64,000 bases of DNA from an uncultured Eubacteriales bacterium. GTDB lineage: Bacteria > Bacillota > Clostridia > Lachnospirales > Cellulosilyticaceae. The notes beneath the pieces were generated by a model. It was given only the letters and a program-made list of their open reading frames with translations, had not been told where the DNA came from and did no database searches. The position numbers were made by a program, and so were the translations under genes. How positions within the stretch are numbered: the first letter of the stretch is position 1; the number at the start of each line of letters is the position of its first letter. Positions 8,527 to 16,536 of the stretch are shown piece after piece. The stretch lies in NCBI GenBank assembly GCA_900551325.1, contig URVM01000001.1, positions 124,001 through 188,000 on the forward strand. Direction: 5' to 3'.

Positions 8527-10368
8527 TTAAGCTGCTGGAGTAAATTTAGCTAAGATTGCTTCAACTTCTCCTGAATTAATATATGTTACATTTTCTTTTA
8601 CAGTTAAAGGCGCACTAAGTTCCCCACCTACAGTAGACATACTGTCTTTTGCATCATATTCTTTACTGTTTAATGTAAAAGTTAATACAGTTGTATCTTT
8701 TTGGGCTGTAACTACTTTGTTTGCATCATCAAAACTTACTTTGAAACCTTTATCTTGTAAATAAGCTCTAAGTGCCACTTCTTTACCTTCAATTACTACA
8801 GCTGTTTTGGTAGGTGCTTCTTCTACTGTTGGTACTACTACCGTAACTTCTTCAACCACTGGTGCTTCTGCTACAACTTTCATACGTGTTTCAAATGTAC
8901 CTGGTACTGTACCTAATTTCTCAACATAAGCTAAAAGAGTATCCATTAAAGTATTGTATTCTGCTTTAATAGGATAGCTTGCAAACATTGTGTAACCATC
9001 TCCACCTGCTGCCATAAAATCATTTGTTGCTACTGTATACATTTTTTCAAGATCAAGAGGCTCTCCTGCAACCTTAACATCACTGATTCTACTTCCTACT
9101 TCTTTATAAGCATTTAAAGTAAAGGTAATGCCTGCTGTATGAGGGAATCCTCCTTTTTGATTTGGGTAAGAATCTACACCATATTCAAGTGCTGCAAGTA
9201 CATCACTACCTTTTATTTCTTTTACCATAATTGTGTTACCAAATGGGAATACTGTAACCATATTATTCATAGTAATATCCCCGGCTTCAATAGAAGTACG
9301 GATTCCACCACCATTTGTAATGGCAATTTGCGCACCTGTAAGATCAAGCATAGCATCTGTTGCTAATTGACCAAGGTTAGATTCACCTGTTCTTACGACT
9401 TCTCGATCACCAACTAATTTAACTGCTGTAGTTCCTACTACTTTTTCTAAAATTGGTTTTTGAGCTTCTTCAACTTTTGCAATAGCATCTACAATACCTT
9501 GTTTAGGTGCTACTTCAGCAAATGCCGCGTAGCCTAATAAAGCTGGTGTTTTAGATACTACTTTACCATCTTCTACAACTACTTCTACTTGACCAATATC
9601 TTTAAGAGCAGTACCTGTACTCACAATTAAAGTATCCTTTACCATACGGCCTTCTGGAAGTGTTGAATGACTATGTCCATCTACAATAACATCAATACCT
9701 TCTACACCTTCTGCTACAAGATTAGATGTATAGTCTCCCTCATCAAGACCTAAATGACTTACCATAACAATAACATCTACTTTTTCTGTCTCTTTTAAAG
9801 TTTTTACTGTGGTTTTAGCTGTTTCTATAATATCTGCAAATGTATAACCTACTACATTATCTGGATGTGTTTTAAAAGCTGTTTCTGGTGTTGACATACC
9901 AAAAACCCCTACTTTAACCCCTTCAAACTCTTTTACTATGTAAGGTTTTACAACCTGTTTATCCCCTTTAAGCACGTTAGCTGATAAAACTGGATAATTT
10001 AACTCTTTAACGATACTCATTAGATTTTCTGCACCAAAGTCAAACTCATGATTTCCGATTGTCATGGCATCATAACCTACTTGATTAACAATATCTATAA
10101 TGCTATGCCCCTTCTCCATATTGGCAAAAGGTAAACCTTGGAACATATCTCCTGCATCTAAAACGATTACATTACCACTAGCTTTTTCTGTTTCTACAAA
10201 TGTTGCAAACTTAGCAAACCCTATAATATCTTTACCATTATCTTTTACATTTGCGTGAGTATCATTAGTATGTAGAATTTTAACCTTTGTTTCTTTAGCA
10301 AAAAGAGGTACTGCTGTTAATAGTGCTATCGACATAATGGCTAATACTTTAATTCCTAACTTTTTCAT
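8527..10368 (-). CDS. Secreted 5'-nucleotidase/metallophosphatase with C-terminal stalk domain
   Basis: A 613-residue UshA/YfkN-type enzyme that dephosphorylates extracellular nucleotides to nucleosides. A signal peptide covers residues 1-24 (MKKLGIKVLA, cut near LFAKE). The calcineurin-like metallophosphatase domain follows with its metal motifs ILHTNDTHAN (31-40), GDMF, GNHEFDFG and GHSHS; the 5'-nucleotidase C-terminal domain follows with NGGGIRTSI and the substrate loop near TNDFMAAGGDGY. After a Val/Glu/Pro/Thr linker, residues about 525-613 form a copper-amine-oxidase-N-like stalk domain that often mediates surface attachment. AAGGAGGAG precedes the ATG. With the secreted nucleosidase at 62814 and the purine permease at 40908 it would supply bases for uptake, but no PurR box precedes it. 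Confidence 0.93.
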   Translation of the reverse strand: MKKLGIKVLAIMSIALLTAVPLFAKETKVKILHTNDTHANVKDNGKDIIGFAKFATFVETEKASGNVIVLDAGDMFQGLPFANMEKGHSIIDIVNQVGYDAMTIGNHEFDFGAENLMSIVKELNYPVLSANVLKGDKQVVKPYIVKEFEGVKVGVFGMSTPETAFKTHPDNVVGYTFADIIETAKTTVKTLKETEKVDVIVMVSHLGLDEGDYTSNLVAEGVEGIDVIVDGHSHSTLPEGRMVKDTLIVSTGTALKDIGQVEVVVEDGKVVSKTPALLGYAAFAEVAPKQGIVDAIAKVEEAQKPILEKVVGTTAVKLVGDREVVRTGESNLGQLATDAMLDLTGAQIAITNGGGIRTSIEAGDITMNNMVTVFPFGNTIMVKEIKGSDVLAALEYGVDSYPNQKGGFPHTAGITFTLNAYKEVGSRISDVKVAGEPLDLEKMYTVATNDFMAAGGDGYTMFASYPIKAEYNTLMDTLLAYVEKLGTVPGTFETRMKVVAEAPVVEEVTVVVPTVEEAPTKTAVVIEGKEVALRAYLQDKGFKVSFDDANKVVTAQKDTTVLTFTLNSKEYDAKDSMSTVGGELSAPLTVKENVTYINSGEVEAILAKFTPAA

Positions 10369-10471
10369 CTTTCTCCTCCTTGAATATATAAGAATTATTT
10401 AAACTCCTATCTATATTTATATCATTAAACATTTCAAAATTCAAGGAAATATTCTTACTTTTATGTAATCT

Positions 10472-11161
10472 TTAATCCCCTACACCTAAATCTGTATTAT
10501 GATACAAAACTTCTATTTTAGGATTTTCATCTAAATACTTATAAGTTGCTCTAAACCACTCTACAAGTTCTTCATCTCTCTTAATTTGTGTGGAATTATT
10601 AATAAATACATTAACTGTAGCATGATTAAAATGTTCTATAATAATATTCATATCTTTTTCTATCATTTCTCTTGTTTGTCCTTTAATTCCTACCATTATA
10701 CAAGGTGAATCAAAGTACTGTTTAAGTTCATTATAATCTTTAAAATTAGCATTTTTATTTAAAACTGAATTTCTAAATCTTTCATCAAAAGTTTCTACTC
10801 CTATTTTAAAAATAATAGGGATATTAAAAAAGTCTCTCATTTCCTTAATACGCTTTCTATAGCACCAATGACTTTCAAAATAAAGCTTTTCAATCCCCTT
10901 TTCTTCTACTATTTCCTTAATTCTATTTAGAGTAGCTTTAGGTAACTCAAAACAACTTCCTGAATTAATTACCTCCAGCACTTTATACTTCCCTGTTACT
11001 TGTTTTAAAACTTGAAAATTTAGAGTATTCATTTCCGATTCTACTGTATCATTATCTAATATGTAGTCACAAAAGGTACATTTTCCCCATACACAAGGAA
11101 ATCCTTTTAGTAGTACAATTTCTCTTTTATTTTTATTGGTTACTTCACTATATCTATCCAC
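10472..11161 (-). CDS. queL: Radical SAM queuine lyase (QueL type)
   Basis: A 229-residue radical SAM enzyme whose cluster cysteines are C23, C28 and C31 in PCVWGKCTFC, a CX4CX2C spacing instead of the usual CX3CX2C. In gut Clostridia (Clostridioides difficile pathway, de Crecy-Lagard group) a radical SAM lyase converts queuine to preQ1, beside a queuosine nucleosidase and an ECF transporter; exactly those neighbours are here, under a preQ1 riboswitch. The start is GTG 11161, with AGGTG seven bases upstream. It is the last gene of the three-gene operon, 54 bases after the transporter gene. The assignment rests mainly on context and overall type, so a different radical SAM role remains possible. 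Confidence 0.8.
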   Translation of the reverse strand: MDRYSEVTNKNKREIVLLKGFPCVWGKCTFCDYILDNDTVESEMNTLNFQVLKQVTGKYKVLEVINSGSCFELPKATLNRIKEIVEEKGIEKLYFESHWCYRKRIKEMRDFFNIPIIFKIGVETFDERFRNSVLNKNANFKDYNELKQYFDSPCIMVGIKGQTREMIEKDMNIIIEHFNHATVNVFINNSTQIKRDEELVEWFRATYKYLDENPKIEVLYHNTDLGVGD

Positions 11162-11215
11162 TTATTAACACCTACTTATTTTCCTTATTATGTAATTATT
11201 AAATTTATAATTATT

Positions 11216-11788
11216 CTACTTGTCTTTACCTAAATCTAATATAGAGTATTTAATCTGGTTAGGTAGTACCTTTATACCTACCCCCACTAAAATAACAGCC
11301 ATTAATTTATCTATATAATCTGTTAATATTTGAGTCATAAAAATACTTGCAACATCTCCAAATCCTAATGTTATTAGTACTTGAACAACATAAGAAGATC
11401 CTGAAGAAGTGATACCCCCAAATAAAATAGCCGCTATTATTGCACTAATTAATGATGTAGGTAAGACAAAACACAATACCCCTATGAATATTCTTTTACT
11501 TTTTAACCAACTCTTCTTATACATAATACCTGCTAAAAACCCTGTTGTAATTTGTACAGGAGCAAAATATAAGGAATATATGTCAAAAGTTATGCCACTT
11601 ATTAAGCTCCCACTAAGTCCTGTAAGTACAGCATATTTAGGACCTAAAAGGCAAGCAATTAAAATAGTTCCTATTGAATCAAGATAAATAGGTAGTTTAA
11701 ATTGAAGTGCTATAAAAGCTCCTACTATATTCAGTGCAACACCAAATCCCATTAAAGTAAGTTTTCTAATATTTGTTTGTTTGTGCAT
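11216..11788 (-). CDS. ECF transporter S component, predicted queuine/queuosine precursor uptake
   Basis: A 190-residue membrane protein with about six hydrophobic segments, the size and pattern of substrate-binding S components of energy-coupling-factor vitamin transporters. An S component needs the shared EcfAAT module, which is not in the window. It follows the nucleosidase gene after one base, with AAAGGAGG in the end of that gene, so translation is coupled. Its place between the nucleosidase and the radical SAM lyase, behind a preQ1 riboswitch, points to queuine or a related deazapurine as substrate, as shown for ECF transporters in the published gut-bacterial pathway. The substrate is inferred from this context. 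Confidence 0.82.
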   Translation of the reverse strand: MHKQTNIRKLTLMGFGVALNIVGAFIALQFKLPIYLDSIGTILIACLLGPKYAVLTGLSGSLISGITFDIYSLYFAPVQITTGFLAGIMYKKSWLKSKRIFIGVLCFVLPTSLISAIIAAILFGGITSSGSSYVVQVLITLGFGDVASIFMTQILTDYIDKLMAVILVGVGIKVLPNQIKYSILDLGKDK

Positions 11789-11789
11789 A

Positions 11790-12770
11790 TTAAAAAACCT
11801 CCTTTAACTTTTCACTTATATCTTCTTTTTCAAAAAGCCTTTTAATAAAAAGTTCCATAAATCTTCTTTCATCTACTTGAGTTAGAACATATGCATTACT
11901 AGGTTTCTTATAAAAATGTTCTACATCTACTATACTTTGTCCCATAGCTATACCTTCTGTAGCTACTTCTACAAAACTTTCAAACCCTTCACATAAACTT
12001 CTATCTATAAAGTAAGCTACTGCTAAAGGATCATTAATAACACATCCTATAATACCTTCTTGGTGCCAGTGAAAATCTATATAAAATCTTGTAATTTTAG
12101 TTATAAAATCAGCCTTCTCTTCATCTAATCGTTTAATAAGTTCTAAAATATTAGGAGTCAATACAATCTTTCTTGTTACATCTAGACCTACCATATGTAT
12201 TTTCTTAGGCAACTGCTTAAAAACATAGTCTGCTGCCTCTGGGTCTACCCAATAATTAAATTCAGCTACAGGTGAGCAATTTCCATGTATTCTATATGCC
12301 CCTCCCATTGAAACAAACTCATCTAAATAATTAAATGCTTCCTTATCTTGAATTAAAGCTTTTGCTATATTAGTAAGTGGACCTAATGCAATAATAGAAA
12401 CCTTATTATTTTCTCTTAGTGTTTTGATTATGAAATCTACTGCATTCTCTTGGTACTGTACTTCTATAACCTCTTCAAAAAACGTTTCCCCTAGCCCATC
12501 TTCTCCATGTGTATCTTGAGCTGTTACCAGTTCTCTTTTTAAAGGATGTTCTTCACCTAAATAAACTGGTATATGTAGTGCATTACATTGTTTAAGTACT
12601 CTTAATACATTTTGTACACCTATTTTAGCAGGAACATTCCCACTGCATACTGTAATACCTACAATTTCTAACTCTTCTGATTGGACAGCTAGTAAGATAG
12701 CTAAGGCATCATCAATGCCAGGATCACAATCAATAATCACTTTTCTTTTCTTTGTTAATTCTTTCTTCAT
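11790..12770 (-). CDS. queK: Inosine-uridine-type nucleoside hydrolase, predicted queuosine nucleosidase (QueK type)
   Basis: A 326-residue member of the inosine-uridine nucleoside hydrolase family. The calcium-binding signature DCDPGIDDALA is at residues 14-24 and the second conserved block EFNYWVDPEAAD lies near residue 170. Ordinary family members hydrolyse the N-glycosidic bond of nucleosides. As first gene of an operon with an ECF S component and a QueL-type radical SAM protein, behind a preQ1-I riboswitch, it is best read as the dedicated nucleosidase that releases queuine from queuosine. AAGGAGG precedes the ATG and lies in a possible hairpin (12779-12799). Alternative: a general purine or pyrimidine nucleoside hydrolase. 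Confidence 0.83.
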   Translation of the reverse strand: MKKELTKKRKVIIDCDPGIDDALAILLAVQSEELEIVGITVCSGNVPAKIGVQNVLRVLKQCNALHIPVYLGEEHPLKRELVTAQDTHGEDGLGETFFEEVIEVQYQENAVDFIIKTLRENNKVSIIALGPLTNIAKALIQDKEAFNYLDEFVSMGGAYRIHGNCSPVAEFNYWVDPEAADYVFKQLPKKIHMVGLDVTRKIVLTPNILELIKRLDEEKADFITKITRFYIDFHWHQEGIIGCVINDPLAVAYFIDRSLCEGFESFVEVATEGIAMGQSIVDVEHFYKKPSNAYVLTQVDERRFMELFIKRLFEKEDISEKLKEVF

Positions 12771-12778
12771 TTCTATTC

Positions 12779-12799
12779 CTCCTTAAATTTTCTAAGGAG
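12779..12799 (-). promoter_or_regulatory. Hairpin that can hide the queK ribosome binding site
   Basis: On the mRNA, CTCCTTA (12793-12799) can pair with TAAGGAG (12779-12785), which contains the Shine-Dalgarno sequence of the first gene. It lies after the riboswitch terminator and would only matter in read-through transcripts. A regulatory role is inferred. Confidence 0.35.
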
Positions 12800-12825
12800 A
12801 ACTATACGGCTTTAAAATAAAAAAA

Positions 12826-12904
12826 GCCGTATCTAAGGATACGACTATATACTGTCACTATATATGCCCTTAGTTTTTTATACTGGGAGTTCTCGAACCA
12901 GTCC
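12826..12904 (-). ncRNA. preQ1-I riboswitch with intrinsic terminator
   Basis: On the minus strand the aptamer (12904-12868) reads stem ACTGG/CCAGT with a C-rich loop, followed by the A-rich tail ATAAAAAACTAAGG that forms the pseudoknot; this is the class I preQ1 pattern of the Bacillus queC leader. Downstream, 12845-12826 is an 8-bp terminator stem (GTCGTATC/GATACGGC) followed by seven T residues. The terminator loop carries CCTTAG, complementary to the CTAAGG end of the aptamer tail, which gives a route for switching. Ligand binding is expected to stop transcription of the queuine salvage operon. Confidence 0.88.
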
Positions 12905-12974
12905 TAAATATATCATTTAGAGTTTGAGGGATTATAGTTATATATTCCATTTTTATCTTATCATTTGAATTATA

Positions 12975-15068
12975 TCATTTCAATAAAAATAAATCTAATA
13001 ACTCTTCTTTACTTAGTTTTTTAAGAGCCTCTTCATTGCTTAATCCATTTTCCATAACTGTTTCAATTAATTCTTTTTTACTTTCTTGAAGGGCAAGTAC
13101 CCTTTCTTCTACGGTATCTTTTGCTATAAGTGAAATTACATTAACTACTTCCTTTTGCCCAATACGATGTGCTCTATCTGTTGCTTGGTTTTGAACTGCT
13201 GGATTCCACCATGGGTCAAAATGAATAACCATACTGGCACTTGTTAAATTAAGGCCTGTTCCGCCTGCCTTTAAAGAAATTAAAAAAACTTGGTTATCAT
13301 TGGTGTTATTAAAATCTTCTACTAGTTGTACACGTTTATCAGCCTTTGTTGTACCATCTAAATAACTATAGCTAATACCTTCTTTATCTAAACGTTCCCC
13401 TATATGACCTAATACTTTTGTAAACTGTGAAAATACAAGAATCTTTTTATCTTTAGCTTCTTTAATAATCTCTATAAGTACTTCTAACTTAGAATTTTTT
13501 CCTTGATAGTTTTTCACCAACCATTCTGGCATTAAACAAAGTTGTCTAAGCTTAGTCAAATAGGTAAATGCAAGTAAATTATTTTTACTTTCACCTAGTA
13601 TTTTCTCTTGGGTTAATTTAGTAAAGGCTCTATAAGCTTGTGCATGATAGTTTTCTAATGGTACATAAAATTTTTGTTCGATTTTATCAGGTAGTTCTTT
13701 AGCTACTTCTTTTTTAGTTCGTTTAAGAAGAAAAGGTTTTATAAGACCTTTTAAAGCTTCTATTTGGCTTTTTTCTCCCATAAATATTTTTTGAAATTGA
13801 GATTTTGAATAAAGATAATCTGGTATAACAAAATCAAAAATAGACCATAGTTCTAGTAAATTATTTTCTATAGGTGTACCTGTTAGAGCAAACTTTACTT
13901 TTGCCTTAATGGTTTTCATTGTACGAGTTAATACTGCATCTGGGTTTTTAATAGCCTGTGCTTCATCAATAATGCAGTAATCAAATTGTTTACCACTATA
14001 AAAAGCTATATCATTTTTATAGGTAGTATAAGTAGTAAGCAGTACATCATAATCTTTGTATTGATTAATCATTTGTCCTCTTTCTTTATGTCCATGTACA
14101 ATACCTATTTTAAGCTGTGGCGCAAACTTATTAAATTCATTTTTCCAGTTATAAATCAAGGCTGTTGGTGTAATGATTAAGCTTTTCTTTTTAGGCCTAC
14201 TCATTAAAAAGCTTATGACCTGCAAAGTTTTACCTAATCCCATTTCATCTGCTAGTATTCCTCCAAATTCATATTCTGCTAAAGTAGAAAGAAATTCGAA
14301 GCCCTTTACTTGATAATCTCTTAAAATATCCTTTAACTCATCTGGTACTGTATGGCATACCTTCTGCTTCTTCTTAAACTTAGTTATAACTTGGTTAATA
14401 TAGCGTTGGTTTTCAATAAAACTTGTGCGCTCATTAAAGTATTCTTCTAAATATAGTACTTTACTTGGTGAAATGGACAGGTTCTCAAAGTCATTATAAA
14501 GCCCTAATAGTTCAATAAACTCTAGGCCCTCTTTTAGTTTAGGTTCATTTAAGTCTATACAGCTTCCATCATTTAAACGATAAAGCTTTTTGCCTTCTTT
14601 AAATGCAGTATAAATTTTACGATATTCACTGTTTGAAATACCTTCTATATCAAATTCTAATTTCATACTTCCATTTCGACCTAGGTTAAAACTCATATGA
14701 ATCAGTGGTGTATATATTTCACCTTCTTTATCACCATCAGCATCTTTTCCACTTCTTAAACTTTCAAGTCCTTTTAATACAGTTGCTACTACATGGGGAC
14801 AAATTTTACTATTACCTGAAAAATTGATAGCACTTGTACAATCACAACTACTGTCTATTGTTCCTCGTCTCCCATCAATATTTGCCATGCAAGTATAATT
14901 TTGACGATGATATTCATCTCTTACACTTGCATAAAAGGTTACACCGACCTCTGTCTGATGGGCATATTCTCCATATACACATTGATTTTTATATAAGGCT
15001 AAACCACTTTTATATTTCAAACCATCCGTATTAAGCTTTAAAAGTTCTGGTACCCGTTTTAAATCCAT
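12975..15068 (-). CDS. SNF2-family helicase with SWIM zinc finger
   Basis: A 697-residue Swi2/Snf2 ATPase. A SWIM zinc motif (CDC near residue 80, then CPH about 15 residues later) is followed by the two helicase lobes: Walker A DEMGLGKT, Walker B DEAQ, TGTPIENN, and the C-terminal block with KAGGTGLNL and DRAHRIGQ. Such proteins translocate on double-stranded DNA or remodel protein-DNA complexes; the bacterial role is poorly known (RapA-like recycling is one precedent). The frame extends 11 codons upstream, but ATG 15068 has AAGGAGGGTG at correct distance and the extension lies in a terminator hairpin, so I chose the shorter start. It stands alone. Confidence 0.92.
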   Translation of the reverse strand: MDLKRVPELLKLNTDGLKYKSGLALYKNQCVYGEYAHQTEVGVTFYASVRDEYHRQNYTCMANIDGRRGTIDSSCDCTSAINFSGNSKICPHVVATVLKGLESLRSGKDADGDKEGEIYTPLIHMSFNLGRNGSMKLEFDIEGISNSEYRKIYTAFKEGKKLYRLNDGSCIDLNEPKLKEGLEFIELLGLYNDFENLSISPSKVLYLEEYFNERTSFIENQRYINQVITKFKKKQKVCHTVPDELKDILRDYQVKGFEFLSTLAEYEFGGILADEMGLGKTLQVISFLMSRPKKKSLIITPTALIYNWKNEFNKFAPQLKIGIVHGHKERGQMINQYKDYDVLLTTYTTYKNDIAFYSGKQFDYCIIDEAQAIKNPDAVLTRTMKTIKAKVKFALTGTPIENNLLELWSIFDFVIPDYLYSKSQFQKIFMGEKSQIEALKGLIKPFLLKRTKKEVAKELPDKIEQKFYVPLENYHAQAYRAFTKLTQEKILGESKNNLLAFTYLTKLRQLCLMPEWLVKNYQGKNSKLEVLIEIIKEAKDKKILVFSQFTKVLGHIGERLDKEGISYSYLDGTTKADKRVQLVEDFNNTNDNQVFLISLKAGGTGLNLTSASMVIHFDPWWNPAVQNQATDRAHRIGQKEVVNVISLIAKDTVEERVLALQESKKELIETVMENGLSNEEALKKLSKEELLDLFLLK

Positions 15069-15093
15069 CTTTTCACCCTCCTTACAATATAAA

Positions 15094-15133
15094 ATCCTCA
15101 AAACCTACTTTTCTTTCAAGTAAATTTGAGGAT
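15094..15133 (-). terminator. Hairpin between the solute-binding protein and SNF2 genes
   Basis: ATCCTCAAA and TTTGAGGAT form a 9-bp stem with a long loop and a T-rich minus-strand tail, 76 bases after the lipoprotein stop codon. It ends only 25 bases before the SNF2 start codon, so it could also act as an attenuator for that gene. Confidence 0.55.
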
Positions 15134-15209
15134 CTTACAGTACTATTTATGTCACTGATAAAATTGTAACATACAATAAATATCTTTTCTAGTCATAAAC
15201 TCTACTTGT

Positions 15210-16526
15210 TCACTTTCTTCCTTCTTTAAGTATTTCTAATTCTTCTCCTAATTCTTCTAGTATCACATGCTCAATATTATCAATAGTTTCTTGGGCAGTA
15301 AACTCTTCATCTAATCCTCTACTTAATTCTCTCTCCCAAATAGTAAAGGCCTCTTTATCAAGTGGTGTTGGTGCATACTCTCTCGTTAAATTAAGTACTT
15401 CATGATATACTTTTTGATCTTTTTGCCCACCTAAAAATGGATTTTCATGCTCTAAATTCTCTTTATCCTCTCTAAAAGGTAAATAACCTGGAATACTTCC
15501 TACACCCTCTTGTTTATATTTGAAATTATAGAATTCTATAAACTTCCATGCAGCATCCTTATTTTTACTATTTTTTGGCATAGACATAATTGTGCTATTA
15601 TTCCAACCATATATATTAAATGGCAACCTAGTTACACGCCATAAGCCTTCTTGCTCTGGCAATAAAGCTTGTAACTCATTTGCTCCCCACGATCCTAAAT
15701 AAAGCATAACTAACTCACCTTGTTCAAGTGCTGCTTTGCCTCTTTCCATCCATATATCTGCATATAAAGCTAGTCTCTCTTTATGAATTTCATGACTTAG
15801 TTTAATAGTTTCTTTAAATTTAGGCGTTAGCTTAATAAAATTTAGATTTTCATCAAAATAAGGCCCTTCTGAATTAGCTATCCATACGGCATTGCTTGCC
15901 CATTGACAAATATATTTTCCATCTAATCCTAAAGTTCTAGCCATATTCATCCAATTGGATGGGCTTTCCATAAACTTTCCTAAAGCTTCTGGATCTGAAG
16001 GAAAACCATACTCTTCTAAAATATCTGCCCTATAATAAGTAACTATAGGCGCTGTGGCAAAAGGAAGGCCTATCAAATCCTCTTCACCAAACATTTTACC
16101 TACTTCCCACATCTCTTTGTCAAAATCCTCTTTATAATCATTTGCAGTATAAGGCTCTTGGCTTAAAACTTCAAAAGAAGATAAAGTATTGAAGTTAGAC
16201 CAGTCTGTACTATCTATAACCATAATATCTGGTCCATCTCCACTTACTAATGCCTCTAAATATACTGGAACATACTGTTCATATCCATATGACTTTGCTT
16301 CTACTTCTATGTCTGGATAGTACTCATTAAATTCTTCAATAACACTTTCCCATCCACCATAGTAAGACCAAATAGTAATTTTTTCTTTCTCTTTGTCTTC
16401 ATTATTTTCTAATGAGATTACTTCTTGTTCTTCTCCCCTAATCCCTTGTTCAAACCCATTACGCATAGTACAACCTATGCTAGTCAAAATAAATAGTACC
16501 CCTATCCACCATAAATACTTTTTCAT
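15210..16526 (-). CDS. Extracellular solute-binding lipoprotein, sugar-type
   Basis: A 438-residue family 1 extracellular solute-binding protein of the kind serving carbohydrate ABC transporters. The signal peptide ends at SIGC (Cys19), a slightly divergent lipobox, so the mature protein should be a membrane-anchored lipoprotein. The ligand-binding fold shows the usual phrases ITIWSYYGGW and GDGPDIMVID (about 50-60 and 110) and a C-terminal hinge helix. No permease or ATPase genes accompany it. Instead it starts 10 bases after the stop codon of a membrane diguanylate cyclase, so the two are co-transcribed. That pairing suggests a binding protein used for sensing, although it could also serve a distant transporter. 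Confidence 0.88.
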   Translation of the reverse strand: MKKYLWWIGVLFILTSIGCTMRNGFEQGIRGEEQEVISLENNEDKEKEKITIWSYYGGWESVIEEFNEYYPDIEVEAKSYGYEQYVPVYLEALVSGDGPDIMVIDSTDWSNFNTLSSFEVLSQEPYTANDYKEDFDKEMWEVGKMFGEEDLIGLPFATAPIVTYYRADILEEYGFPSDPEALGKFMESPSNWMNMARTLGLDGKYICQWASNAVWIANSEGPYFDENLNFIKLTPKFKETIKLSHEIHKERLALYADIWMERGKAALEQGELVMLYLGSWGANELQALLPEQEGLWRVTRLPFNIYGWNNSTIMSMPKNSKNKDAAWKFIEFYNFKYKQEGVGSIPGYLPFREDKENLEHENPFLGGQKDQKVYHEVLNLTREYAPTPLDKEAFTIWERELSRGLDEEFTAQETIDNIEHVILEELGEELEILKEGRK

Positions 16527-16536
16527 AACTATTCCC

